Below are positions 57,301 through 63,102 of a stretch of 64,000 nucleotides of DNA, piece after piece. A program made the position numbers and the translations under genes. The DNA comes from Bolinopsis microptera. Taxonomy: Eukaryota; Ctenophora; Tentaculata; Lobata; Bolinopsidae. The notes below the pieces were generated by a model. It was given only the letters and a program-made list of their open reading frames with translations. It had not been told where the DNA came from and did not search any database. The first letter of the stretch is position 1; every line of letters begins with the position of its first letter. Location: assembly GCF_026151205.1 (NCBI RefSeq), contig NC_087074.1, forward strand, positions 17,518,712-17,582,711. The letters run 5' to 3'.

Positions 57301-57445
57301 TATCAAGTTTTCCTGAAACGATGTGTAAGGATAAAAAACTGTAAATAGTCATGCTTGAAACAATAAGAAATTCTCAGCTTACACTAACAGCAGCTGAAAA
57401 ATCTGATAATGGTTGGTCCAAAGCGAGGGAGGGTAGACTAGACAT
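21264..57445 (-). CDS. GRHL: Grainyhead-like transcription factor (21 exons)
   Basis: Twenty-one minus-strand exons, all with GT..AG borders and matching phases, join to 2,031 nt: 676 codons and TGA. Residues about 1-136 are acidic/serine-rich and include the family's N-terminal block ([20 protein letters not shown]), which aligns with the 'AWKSFLENPLTAA...LLYDY' part of vertebrate GRHLs. Residues about 180-375 are the CP2/Grainyhead DNA-binding domain: [81 protein letters not shown]. Residues about 376-586 form a low-complexity linker with a Gln run. Residues about 587-676 are the dimerisation domain ([34 protein letters not shown], ending VTFLY). Known family members are nuclear epithelial regulators binding AACCGGTT-type sites as dimers. 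The length is close to the usual 600-650 residues plus a longer linker. The start Met lies 9 bases after an acceptor-like CATTTTAG, with TAG in frame above it, so an upstream 5' UTR exon is likely. Confidence 0.93.
21529..21593 (-). CDS. GRHL: GRHL exon 20 (dimerisation domain)
   Basis: Acceptor AATTATAG, donor AAAAGG|GTAAGT. Reads [20 protein letters not shown] plus K, aligning with [21 protein letters not shown]. Confidence 0.93.
21742..21827 (-). CDS. GRHL: GRHL exon 19 (dimerisation domain)
   Basis: Acceptor CCACCTCCGCAG, donor GAGGAG|GTCAGT. Reads [20 protein letters not shown] then SLDGLKEE, aligning with vertebrate [20 protein letters not shown]. Confidence 0.93.
22660..22702 (-). CDS. 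GRHL: GRHL exon 18
   Basis: 43 nt, acceptor GTATTTTCAG, donor GACCAG|GTACAT. Reads [14 protein letters not shown] and leaves phase 1 as exon 19 needs; PSKQ matches a conserved spot just before the dimerisation domain. Confidence 0.8.
22974..23021 (-). CDS. GRHL: GRHL exon 17
   Basis: 48 nt, acceptor GAAATTTCAG, donor CTTAAT|GTGAGT. Reads [16 protein letters not shown]; open only in phase 0, the required phase. It could be skipped in frame. Confidence 0.7.
23365..23425 (-). CDS. GRHL: GRHL exon 16
   Basis: Acceptor CCCTAATTCAG, donor CCACAG|GTACTG. Reads [20 protein letters not shown] and takes phase 2 to phase 0. No homology of its own; called on exact phase fit. Confidence 0.65.
23605..23617. 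promoter_or_regulatory. Perfect palindromic X-box (RFX-type) motif
   Basis: GTTGCTAAGCAAC is a symmetrical 13-mer matching the RFX half-site GTTGC(C/T). Two TAGCACGTGCAGG repeats precede it (about 23579-23604). It lies in the GRHL intron between exons 15 and 16. Function is inferred from the motif only. Confidence 0.5.
24741..24942. promoter_or_regulatory. Candidate promoter or enhancer: TATA-like box and three CACGTG sites
   Basis: TATATAAGGG at 24741-24750 is followed by CACGTG at 24866, 24910 and 24937, with a palindromic CATGTCACATG between them. The stretch is more GC-rich than its surroundings. It lies within GRHL intron 15. I see no following exon on the + strand, so an internal GRHL element is as likely as a promoter. 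Confidence 0.4.
26618..26748. repeat. 12-bp minisatellite
   Basis: About ten imperfect copies of CAAAACTTGTTC head to tail. The unit is a multiple of three, so it yields spurious repetitive open frames. Confidence 0.9.
26996..27150. repeat. 9-bp minisatellite
   Basis: About 17 copies of CAAGTCCCA with a few T/C variants. It creates an apparent Thr-Ser-Pro repeat frame that I do not regard as coding. Confidence 0.9.
27441..27500. promoter_or_regulatory. Three 20-bp repeats carrying CRE and CACGTG motifs
   Basis: Three tandem units of CACCACGTGCTATGACGTCA. Two contain the palindromic CRE TGACGTCA (27453, 27473) and two contain CACGTG. They start just inside GRHL intron 15, 16 bases after the exon 15 donor on the minus strand. 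They may bind CREB/ATF or bHLH factors; this is inferred. Confidence 0.5.
27516..27670 (-). CDS. GRHL: GRHL exon 15
   Basis: Acceptor CGTATGTTTCAG, donor ATCAG|GTGGGA. Reads [20 protein letters not shown] and on to NDSLFAFI plus two bases. If the donor is not used the frame runs 15 more codons to TAG (27470), giving a form without the dimerisation domain. An internal GTAAGC at codon 20 is a second in-phase donor. Confidence 0.8.
27774..27950 (-). CDS. GRHL: GRHL exon 14
   Basis: Acceptor TTTTTTATCAG, donor AACAAT|GTGAGA. 59 codons in phase 0-0, including [20 protein letters not shown] and a QLLQQQQ run. It could be skipped in frame. Confidence 0.85.
28211..28356 (-). CDS. GRHL: GRHL exon 13
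   Basis: Acceptor CCACCCTCAG, donor TCTGTG|GTGAGT. Linker sequence including [20 protein letters not shown] and [14 protein letters not shown]. Confidence 0.85.
28829..29874 (+). repeat. Segmental repeat X-Y-X downstream of GRHL exon 12
   Basis: Block X (about 400 bp, beginning ACCAGGGTCCATGTTAAAAA) occurs at about 28829-29228 and 29473-29874. Block Y (about 245 bp, with AAAAAATATATTCTTAATTA) occurs at 29229-29472. The same blocks recur in direct orientation at 30961-31818. Confidence 0.9.
29875..30868. other. GRHL intron 12 segment, no gene seen
   Basis: About 1 kb separating the exon 12 donor from the X-Y-X block. Overlapping open frames exist on both strands (30359-30705) without recognised motifs; a repeat remnant is likely. 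Confidence 0.5.
30869..30959 (-). CDS. GRHL: GRHL exon 12 (end of CP2 domain)
   Basis: Acceptor ATATTTTTTTAG, donor CAAA|GTAAGT. Reads [20 protein letters not shown] and [16 protein letters not shown] is the conserved basic DNA-contacting segment. The acceptor's pyrimidine tract lies in a repeat present in three copies nearby. Confidence 0.95.
30961..31818 (+). repeat. Segmental repeat Y-X-Y upstream of GRHL exon 12
   Basis: Y at 30961-31185, X at 31186-31588 and Y at 31589-31818 are near-identical to the blocks at 28829-29874. The first Y touches the exon 12 acceptor. Confidence 0.9.
31887..32007 (-). CDS. GRHL: GRHL exon 11
   Basis: Acceptor GATAATTTCAG, donor ATAAAG|GTGGGT. Reads [20 protein letters not shown] then a variable loop and RCYCQIK; the SSQKGVKG loop is nearly invariant in GRHLs. 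Confidence 0.95.
32795..32909 (-). CDS. GRHL: GRHL exon 10
   Basis: Acceptor TTTTATTTCAG, donor CTCAG|GTTGGT. Reads [19 protein letters not shown] and IVLRINCL, matching IEEIAYNAVSFTWD...VNCLS. It lies about 6.9 kb from exon 9. Confidence 0.95.
33060..34830. repeat. Large inverted repeat in GRHL intron 9
   Basis: Arms about 33596-33990 and 34310-34650 are diverged inverted copies (GAGACTTCGGAATGGGCTTA at 33779 pairs with its near reverse complement at 34490). An outer pair, about 33060-33170 and 34720-34830 (AAACGAAGCGTTTTCTGGCT), adds to it. Direct partial copies of CCCTGGCTGTTTCCCAGAT also occur at 33153, 33430 and 36965. No coding sequence is recognised. Confidence 0.8.
34983..35164 (+). 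pseudogene. FLYWCH zinc-finger domain fragment
   Basis: From the ATG at 34983 the frame reads [20 protein letters not shown] then [29 protein letters not shown] and stops at 35164. The G-K-x-x-L-V-x-x-G-x-x-Y..W-x-C..C-x-A-R spacing is that of FLYWCH domains, which are common in MULE-type transposons and their derivatives; the second zinc-binding half (H-x-H) is missing. It lies inside GRHL intron 9 on the opposite strand and is probably a transposon remnant. Confidence 0.6.
35231..35342. repeat. Cluster of CACTATATAGTG palindromes
   Basis: The 12-bp perfect palindrome CACTATATAGTG appears three times, with near copies (CACTATATGGTG, CATTATAAAGTG), in about 110 bp. The spacing TGTCACTATATAGTGTTGTC suggests a fold-back or tandem origin. 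Confidence 0.8.
35380..36190 (+). pseudogene. LINE reverse-transcriptase C-terminal remnant
   Basis: An open segment (35594-35884) ends with [20 protein letters not shown] and [13 protein letters not shown], the standard C-terminal motif of CR1/Jockey-like RT proteins (WNSLP..LR....FK..LK). Upstream pieces are in other frames with stops. The following 300 bp to GATATAAATACCTCATTTCA look like the element's 3' UTR and tail. Confidence 0.75.
36363..36403. repeat. 8-bp tandem repeat
   Basis: Five head-to-tail GCCATGAT units. Confidence 0.85.
37460..37945. repeat. G-rich minisatellite
   Basis: About 20 copies of GGCGCTAACAAGCTGTAGAG with G tracts of variable length (up to about 23 G at 37528-37550). 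It is in GRHL intron 9. Runs of four or more G on one strand could form quadruplexes. Confidence 0.9.
38373..38661. mobile_element. TIR element with GGGGGTGTCCAACCCC ends
   Basis: GGGGGTGTCCAACCCCAAAA at the left and its reverse complement at the right bound about 290 bp. A roughly 22-bp sequence (TTCTTGCATATAYCTGRATTTC) stands outside both ends. A single related end lies at 48044-48120. Confidence 0.65.
38850..39416 (+). pseudogene. LINE ORF1 remnant
   Basis: Broken frames give [20 protein letters not shown] then, after a shift, [39 protein letters not shown] and [17 protein letters not shown]. This matches the ORF1 type of CR1/L2-like LINEs (ED.SRN..VFGL..., PDRSPEQR..). Frameshifts and a stop make it non-functional. 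It lies in GRHL intron 9 on the opposite strand. Confidence 0.7.
39841..39949 (-). CDS. GRHL: GRHL exon 9
   Basis: Acceptor TGTTTTCAG, donor GTTG|GTAAGT. Includes [20 protein letters not shown], matching the vertebrate VVF..(Y/H)WKYWHSRQ region. Confidence 0.95.
40093..40166 (-). CDS. GRHL: GRHL exon 8
   Basis: Acceptor ATACTTCAG, donor GTCAAG|GTAAAA. Reads [20 protein letters not shown] then LKVK, ending in phase 0. Confidence 0.9.
40332..40408 (-). CDS. GRHL: GRHL exon 7 (start of CP2 domain)
   Basis: Acceptor ATCTTTTCAG, donor CAAAG|GTAAGG. Reads [20 protein letters not shown] then TYLNK; the [11 protein letters not shown] motif is diagnostic of the Grainyhead branch. Confidence 0.95.
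40716..40980. repeat. Tandem duplication of about 135 bp
   Basis: TTAGAGAAATTCTGARAAAA ... CAATCAAAGAAAAAC ... TTGAAAGGGG occurs twice head to tail at about 80-85% identity. Confidence 0.75.
41811..41945 (-). CDS. GRHL: GRHL exon 6
   Basis: Acceptor TCTCCTTTCAG, donor TACAA|GTGAGT. Reads [20 protein letters not shown] and further to IFNNQY plus two bases. It leads directly into the DNA-binding domain. Confidence 0.85.
42528..42601 (-). CDS. GRHL: GRHL exon 5
   Basis: Acceptor TCTTTTCAG, donor GTT|GTAAGT. Encodes [20 protein letters not shown] and TDDQ plus two bases. Confidence 0.8.
42650..46230. other. GRHL intron 4, segment without recognised features
   Basis: Short open frames only, none splice-bounded or with a known motif. 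The sequence is AT-rich with no clear repeat family. Confidence 0.5.
46240..46531. mobile_element. hAT-like MITE, CAGTGGCGTAACG ends (TSD CTTCTRAT)
   Basis: The same termini as 4490-4622, flanked by CTTCTAAT (46232-46239) and CTTCTGAT (46532-46539), an 8-bp duplication with one change. The ends contain the GCGGGGTCAGCG block, also seen near 4515 as GCTGACCCCGC. No transposase. Confidence 0.85.
46600..49700. other. GRHL intron 4, mostly featureless
   Basis: Apart from scattered repeat pieces (CCGCCACATTTCGTACCC at 47710; GGGGTGTCCAACCCTAAAAA at 48044) I see no exon or element. Confidence 0.5.
50150..50480. repeat. Dispersed repeat related to 58.6-59.0 kb
   Basis: 50330-50450 (GAGAGCTTGTACCTTG, CAGTTTCCAGTATGTGG, GGTTTGGGTTTTATGGCATA) matches 58610-58690 in direct orientation. 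50163-50305 matches 58859-58990 in inverted orientation. Confidence 0.8.
50715..51275. repeat. GC-rich repeat element with C/G homopolymer tracts
   Basis: The two edges (AGGGGGGGGGCATGGGGGCT near 50738; CCAAAAGGGCTCCGCCCCTG near 51182) are GC-rich and bounded by G9/C16 runs, unlike the AT-rich flanks. It looks like an inserted non-coding element; the family is not recognised. Confidence 0.5.
51490..51690 (+). repeat. Dispersed direct repeat, copy 1
   Basis: Shares AATTGCTGATTTTGCGGTGT, TCAAGTATAGAACTTGTCAA and AGGGGCAATAAAAGCAATGT with 59710-59890 in the same orientation. Confidence 0.8.
51910..54480. other. GRHL intron 4, no recognised feature
   Basis: AT-rich sequence with short open frames lacking motifs. 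A loosely repetitive ATGAAGGWMCT stretch lies at 51925-52020. Confidence 0.5.
54530..54695. repeat. Minisatellite of GCCGGTTACTAA units
   Basis: Repeated GCCGGTTACTAA with interspersed GGAGCCGGTACAA blocks. The core contains AACCGG (reverse strand), the half-site of Grainyhead-type binding motifs. Confidence 0.85.
55390..55510. repeat. 11-bp minisatellite
   Basis: About ten units of CCTTAACCGTG with variants. Also AACCG-rich. Confidence 0.85.
55728..56590 (+). repeat. 48-bp minisatellite flanked by direct repeats
   Basis: About eight units of ACGTTTCTCAGGGCATGGTT plus TGCCTCTACTCTGCACGGTACATATAATA run from about 56030 to 56475. Flanks at about 55735-55812 and 56512-56590 are near-identical (ATGGTAGCAGCTCTG, TAGCCTCAAGTTTTGTTCAC). 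The 48-bp unit keeps frame, so both strands show long repetitive open frames; there is no other coding sign. It is in GRHL intron 4, close to exon 4. Confidence 0.85.
56714..56786 (-). CDS. GRHL: GRHL exon 4
   Basis: Completes an Arg codon, then reads [20 protein letters not shown] and NFDE; donor GAG|GTAAGA in phase 0. It is followed by the longest intron of the gene (about 14.1 kb). Confidence 0.8.
56959..57104 (-). CDS. GRHL: GRHL exon 3
   Basis: Acceptor CTTTGCAG, donor TCTAG|GTAAAC. Encodes [20 protein letters not shown] and ends NEPSS plus two bases. Carries the conserved N-terminal GRHL block. Confidence 0.85.
57259..57312 (-). CDS. GRHL: GRHL exon 2
   Basis: 54 nt in phase 0-0, reading [18 protein letters not shown]; acceptor CGTTTCAG, donor GCA|GTAAAC. 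A GTAAGG 9 bases earlier would break the frame into exon 3. Being a multiple of three, it could be skipped without a frameshift. Confidence 0.65.
57383..57445 (-). CDS. GRHL: GRHL exon 1 (start codon)
   Basis: ATG at 57445; 21 codons reading [16 protein letters not shown] then SAAVS; donor AGT|GTAAGC in phase 0. This exon has no homology support of its own; it rests on splice sites and phase. Confidence 0.65.
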
Positions 57446-58589
57446 GTTGAATTGCTAAAATGATGATATGTTATAGTATCTTAATTGAATCAGGAAAACA
57501 GAAATACTGCATTAAAGCTATTTGGACTTTGGAGAATGCTTATTCAACAAAATATAATTTGGTTCCTATAGTGCGGAACTAATAATAAGATTTAAAAAAA
57601 AGAAATATATATAATAAGAACAGATTAACAATCAAATCAATTATCTAAGTTTTATTTAAAATGGCTTAAAGAGGACCAAGACTATTCCAGGCTTCCATTG
57701 AAATGATATATCAATGATGTAAGTGTGAGGGGGAACATTTGACCTTTTCTATGGACAGTTTAGGAAGTACCAAAAATGCAACCATGAATTTCTGGTCAGA
57801 AGTTAAAGCTGCCTGACATGAAATGCATGGCCACAACCCTCTAGTTCCATGGGCAAATTTTCACTATATTATTTCACTCAAATAAAATATGTCCGATTTT
57901 TTTGCCTCTTTCTTTTCAATTTCACTGTATTATTTGAGCTAAAAAATTTGTGAACGTGCTCAAACATTAAAATTTTCTCTTGACTGGTTACACTTGTGTA
58001 AAAAAGCGGCTGTTGAAATTTCCGAAGTAAAATAAGTGTTAGATTTTAAAAATCGATACTATAATTGCATTTTGTTGTCCAGTACCCAAGTTTCTGGGAT
58101 CAACTATATCAATTACAGTGCAGTGGCCGGTCCTCCTGCTGACTTGACACTGGCCAGACACAACATGCGTATCGATTACTGCGTGCAAATTATTTGGCCG
58201 TGAAACAGGTTGCCTGTATATTTTTAATTCGCAAGTAAAATGTGTGCAATTCAATGACATTTATCAATTTTTAAGAAAATGGAGAGAAAAGTACAACAAA
58301 ACTGGTACATTTACTTCAATGTTAGTTTAAAACAAAACTGGTACGTTACTTCAATGTAAGTTTACAACAAAACTGGTACGTTACTTCAATTTGATGACGT
58401 AGCAAAAGTGGGTGGAATATCTTCCATACGAAGTATCATATCTTTCTCCAGAAACCTTCAGATTGGAATTAAATCAAATCGGAGGATATTCCGGAGAGTA
58501 AATTAAATTACATATACATAGCCTATATCATGTCTGTTTCCAGAAACATTGAGAGATAGAGAGAGCTAAACCCTGTTCAAGCAGAGAGA

Positions 58590-59000
58590 ACCTCGTACAA
58601 ATAGAGAGAGCTTGTACCTTGGCTGAATACAAAACATGAACAGTTTCCAGTATGTGGATAGCTCGGCGAGGTTTGGGTTTTATGGCATAATGCTGTGCCA
58701 GCTGTATTACTACTTGAGTGTGATAAAAATAGTGAAAAAGTCATCATATGACCTCTTGGTCACTTTCAAACATCCCTATTTTGTTCCTACTCCCTACGCA
58801 ACATGACTTTCTTTGACTGCTCTCTCTCAGCAAACTTTTCACTATCTTATTGTTTGTACAAGGTAATACTGCTCCATAACTCTGATATTTTTATCCCTTG
58901 TCTAAAGAATATTCTACTCACATTCCATTACATTGCAATGTCCGGATTGAGGCTCAGTAAACAAGATTATCAGTGTGCCTGGACATTGGCTTCACGTTGT
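58590..59000. repeat. Dispersed repeat related to 50.2-50.5 kb, rearranged
   Basis: Contains both the direct-orientation half (58610-58690) and the inverted half (58859-58990) of the 50.15-50.48 kb repeat, with CACTTTCAAACATCCCTATT between them. Confidence 0.75.
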
Positions 59001-59195
59001 TGTGATACTTTTTGACATAGAGTTTGATAGACATGTACAAGGAACAAAATATGATCATAAAAAATGTGAGCTAGTGAAATTGCTTTTATTAAATGTGCGT
59101 CCAATGCAATAAGAATTTGTTCATCGTTGTGGTAATTGGAATTTGGAAATAAGTAGGGCTTTCAACTACATACAAATGGCCATCTTAAATAATAA

Positions 59196-59704
59196 TCTTA
59201 GAATGTGTGTCTGTTTGTGTGTCTGTCTGTCTGTGTGTGCGTGTGTAATTTCCGAGCGGCTTAATCAAGAAAACGGTTAGAGTTACGGGACTGGATCTTT
59301 CGGTAAAGTGCCGAGAAAACTCTGACGAAGCCAAATGATAAAGGTTTTTTAAATCGGTCGGTGGTAAGTAGTTTAATTGATGGTTTTGTACGACAAATGT
59401 GACATAAAATGGCTCACTTTTTCTCCCTCCTCGCTCCCTCTCCCATTAATGCATTTTATAAAGCTGCATATGTAGCGTTGGTACATGAATTATAATTAGG
59501 TTAGCCGCGTAAGATTCACTGTCATGTAATACTATAAGCTTATTAGGGGAGGGGGCACTCATTGCGGTCTGTTTGGACTGGTAGAGAGAGTTCATACTTT
59601 CATACGACAATGTTATGCGTGTTTTCAAATATAATAGGCGGGTTTATACTTTTGCATTTCAACTGCAATAGTAAGGTCCCGGCCGTAGGCACGGGTTACA
59701 CTAG
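59196..59704 (+). mobile_element. Non-autonomous Helitron-like element, copy 3
   Basis: Begins TCTTAGAATGTGTGTCTG after an A. It runs through a TGTG-rich tract and ACGGTTAGAGTTACGGGACT, and ends with the hairpin CCCGGCCGTAGGCACGGG, then TTACA, then CTAG before a T. A-TC...CTAG-T with a 3' hairpin and no target-site duplication is the Helitron pattern. No Rep/helicase gene. Confidence 0.7.
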
Positions 59705-59709
59705 TACAT

Positions 59710-59890
59710 CTATGTACAAGGAAAGTTAAATTGAATAATGGAGAGTTTTTACCACAATTGCTGATTTTAAGGTATCAAACTATAATTATGTAGTTTAGTG
59801 GTACCCTATATATTTTTCCATACTTTCAAGTATAGAACTTAGCAAAGGGGCAGTAAAAGCAATGTGTAAGAATGCACTGATTTGATTTTG
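59710..59890 (+). repeat. Dispersed direct repeat, copy 2
   Basis: Matches 51490-51690 (TCAAGTATAGAACTTAGCAA, AAAGGGGCAGTAAAAGCAAT). It begins directly after the Helitron-like 3' end. Confidence 0.75.
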
Positions 59891-60152
59891 ATGAAAATTC
59901 GCCATGATTAGCTGTAGATAGTGGGTGAGAAACTAACAAAACAAAAATATGCAAAAATATGCAACCTGCCAAATCCCACAATGTTCCATTGTTATGAGAG
60001 GAGTCCTCAATTTGCCATTTGATTTCTGTCACTTTCTTGTAGAAGGCCAGCGGTCACCACCACAAGTTAATTAGCAAGTACTTAAAATGCATGAGAAAAA
60101 TGCATGAGTAGGAGTAGGTTAAGCTGAATGAAGGAAAACAGGGTAGCAAGAG

Positions 60153-60345
60153 GGAGAAGATCAAGGTAAGATCAAGGTAAGATCAAGGTAAGATCAAGGT
60201 AAGATCAAGGTAAGATCAAGGTAAGATCAAGGTAAGATCAAGGAAAGATCAAGGTAAGATCAAGGTAAGATCAAGGTAAGATCAAGGGAAGATCAAGGTA
60301 AGATCAAGGGAAGATCAAGGTAAGATCAAGGTAAGAGCAAGGTAA
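60153..60345. repeat. 11-bp minisatellite AGATCAAGGTA
   Basis: About 17 near-perfect units with rare A/G variants at the tenth base. Confidence 0.95.
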
Positions 60346-60399
60346 TATTTCTTGGAGTCCCTGAACACACAAAAACACGCAAAAAGTTAAACATGCTTT

Positions 60400-62200
60400 A
60401 TAAAGCTTTCCTGTTTGTTCTGGATGATGAACCAGATGCATGTTGCATTGACAGATTATTCTGTCACCTAGTTGGTGATGGCATTCGAAATTGGCTATGA
60501 ATAATCAATATTATAAATAAAAAATCAAGGTTATTGGTAGAGCCAAATTTTCAATTTGAGTGGAAATTTTTAGAGGACTCGCCATTGCTTTCCTTGTGCA
60601 TGCAAGACATTTTTTAGGGGGGAGGCTGTGATAAAATTCATAACTTTATAGATGTGGATTAGTGTCTCTTATTGAAAATTTGGCTACAGCCTCCACAGTG
60701 AAGAATCTCTGGAGTTGACCAAAATGTTTAAGAGCCGTTGTGAGGGTGTGCGTTTGTATTCACATACATACATATATATTTCATATTCACAGCAACTGAT
60801 AAAGTGATATACAAGTTTTAATTTTTAAAGTTTCTGTTTTTGTTTTTAATGAATAGACGTAATCAACATTTTCAATTTTCATATTCACGCATATTAAATA
60901 AAATTATATTGTTATGTATTATATTATTTTGTAAACATTGGCCGGGTATAAAAAACCGGTCCCCAAACAAACAGTGCCAGGAACTTGCGGGTCCAACAAA
61001 GGATTTTTATTGACGAAGGAGGCATCCCATGGCAGTTGTCCAGGAAAGAACTCAAAACAAGTTCTTTAATTTCTCTTCAGACACAACACTTAAAGTGACA
61101 GCGGACTATGGTGACAAAATATACTCAATAAAATCTCTACATACCAGGCTTCTCGGGGAAACGGAAAATGCATGGTGTAGAAAAATGGTATAGAGAGAAG
61201 TTCACGTGATCCCAATCCCCAGTATCTTTCAACTCACTGATAACCTGCCAAGCGTCTCACATACTTTAAGTACTTTCAGCACAAGAAAAAACAATTTTTA
61301 AGAAAACAACAATTTTATTTAGTTTCAGTTAAAGCAGACAAAAATATATTTTATATATATAACTAGCACGAACTTTATACCAGATATCTTAGGGGACTTG
61401 GAGTAGCAAGAGAGTGACTAGAAGTTATTTATACCTTTTACAAAAATACGTTAAAAAATAATCCCAGGTGATGCAGGATCAGAGCGTGCAGACCGTAAAG
61501 CATAAAGTTTACCCACCCACCCTTGCCTCCTGAATTCTTGGATGGATAAACATTTATGCAAACTTGATCGTTTATACTCCAAGTCCCTTTGTTAAAAAGA
61601 TTAATATTATTTATGTCTGGAGTTAGCTTCATTCAATAATGAAAATGTCAATATAATCAATATTAACCCATTAGGGACGATAGGGTCGTTTTTAGGACCC
61701 ACCTTTTCTAGACGAAAAACCAAATTACTAAACACTATAACGAATCTATAGCATATATGCTCAAAATTTATTGGGCTTCATTATCACCCTACGCGCGTGG
61801 GGTGGACTCCTGGGGTGGACTTTTATTCAGCACGTATTTTGTAGCCTGTTCAACTTGACGTTTTGAATCGTTACTATCTCAATGTCACAGATACATAGAA
61901 TGTGAGGTGATCATCTTAAAGAGAAACGTCTCAGCTTTCACCTGGTGTAAAGTTTATCTTTGTTCTCAAAATATAGCTCGCTCAGTGTGCAACAGAAGTT
62001 GACATTACAATAACCACGTCCGCGACCGGTCGTCAGATACCGGAGTCTTGCACAAAATTGGGTCCCTAAATTAAAATTTTATGACACAGTTACGATGAAC
62101 TAGTGTCTAGGGAAACATTTGGTGAAAGTTTCAACTCTCTACTATAAAAATAGCTATAGTTATTGAAGATAAACCGTGAGAAAATTCCTCTTGTCGGGAT
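60400..62200. other. Intergenic stretch, no gene recognised
   Basis: AT-rich with short frames. TTAACCCATTAGGGACGA near 61663 looks like a transposon end, but no matching second end is clear. Confidence 0.5.
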
Positions 62201-62228
62201 CGACGCTCTAGGAACCTCCCTTCTGTAC

Positions 62229-62267
62229 CACGTGACAACGATTAGAGCGTCACGTGGCCGTCACGTG
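62229..62267. promoter_or_regulatory. Three CACGTG sites within 39 bp
   Basis: CACGTG at 62229, 62251 and 62262; the last is the full palindrome GTCACGTGAC. The cluster lies about 0.8 kb upstream of the first ankyrin-gene exon on the same strand and could be part of its promoter. Binding by bHLH-Zip factors (USF/MITF/TFE type) is inferred from the motif. Confidence 0.45.
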
Positions 62268-63028
62268 ACACAAGTGCGCGCGTTGGCTCGAGCATTCTCG
62301 TGGGAAATCCTGATTGCCTGATCGATCTCCTGGGAAATCCTGATTGCTACGGAAAGGGCTGACAACCACTGTTATTTTCGTTCCTCAATTTTCCAGTTCA
62401 CTTGCTCAGTGCTGTCAGTTGTTTTTTGTTTGCCCTGCTAAATAAATTTCACTCCGTCATAATCCCCTACTCCCCTATCCAATGAACTGTTTCTGTTACA
62501 GCTGCCATTCTGTTGACTTGACCCTAACTTAGTCTTATCATTGTCACTCGATAACTTTATCCGTGTGCACTTTCTCGAAACTCACTTATCTTTGTCAAGA
62601 CTCAGCTTATCTCAGATCTAAATGTTGCCTTAACAGACTTACTGGTCACTGCACTGGGCCCTCCTTTAAATGCAAATATCATATGAGCAGCCGATCGATT
62701 TATTGCTTGAACTGTGCATCCTTTTTTTTAAATACATAAGGTCAATTTTTCTATCGTGAAACTTAGTCACTGAAAGTGAAGACAAGGCAATCTGGCTGTG
62801 CCGGTTCCCCTCTGCCTAGATCACTTAGAATATCCATAGTTAGCAATACTTTAATCGTTTAATGCAGCGATATAGCCAGTTATTAATGCCACATTGTAGA
62901 TTTTAGCCTGTTCCAATCATCCTTATATCGAGTTAATGAAATTTATGAAATTGCCTACCGTTCAAATCGCTCTCTGTTGTTAGCACCACACTGATTAACT
63001 ACAATGTTCCAATTTTTTGCTGTTACAG

Positions 63029-63102
63029 CAGATAGTTATGGTGAAATGGCACGCAGGAATAAGTCATCCCTGTCCTCCAAAAAGCACATGAAAAGGTACT
63101 TG
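63029..63102 (+). CDS. Ankyrin gene, first coding exon
   Basis: Acceptor TTGCTGTTACAG, donor TACTTG|GTAAGC. ATG at 63046 in a fair context (GTGAAATGG). The frame is open to the exon start, so the protein might begin further upstream. Confidence 0.6.

Noticed and set aside
60153-60345. CRISPR-like regular repeats
   Set aside because: Units are contiguous 11-mers with no spacers, in a eukaryotic context; a simple minisatellite.
61663-62060. Possible piggyBac-type element (TTAACCCATTAGGG start)
   Set aside because: No convincing matching right end with TTAA was found.
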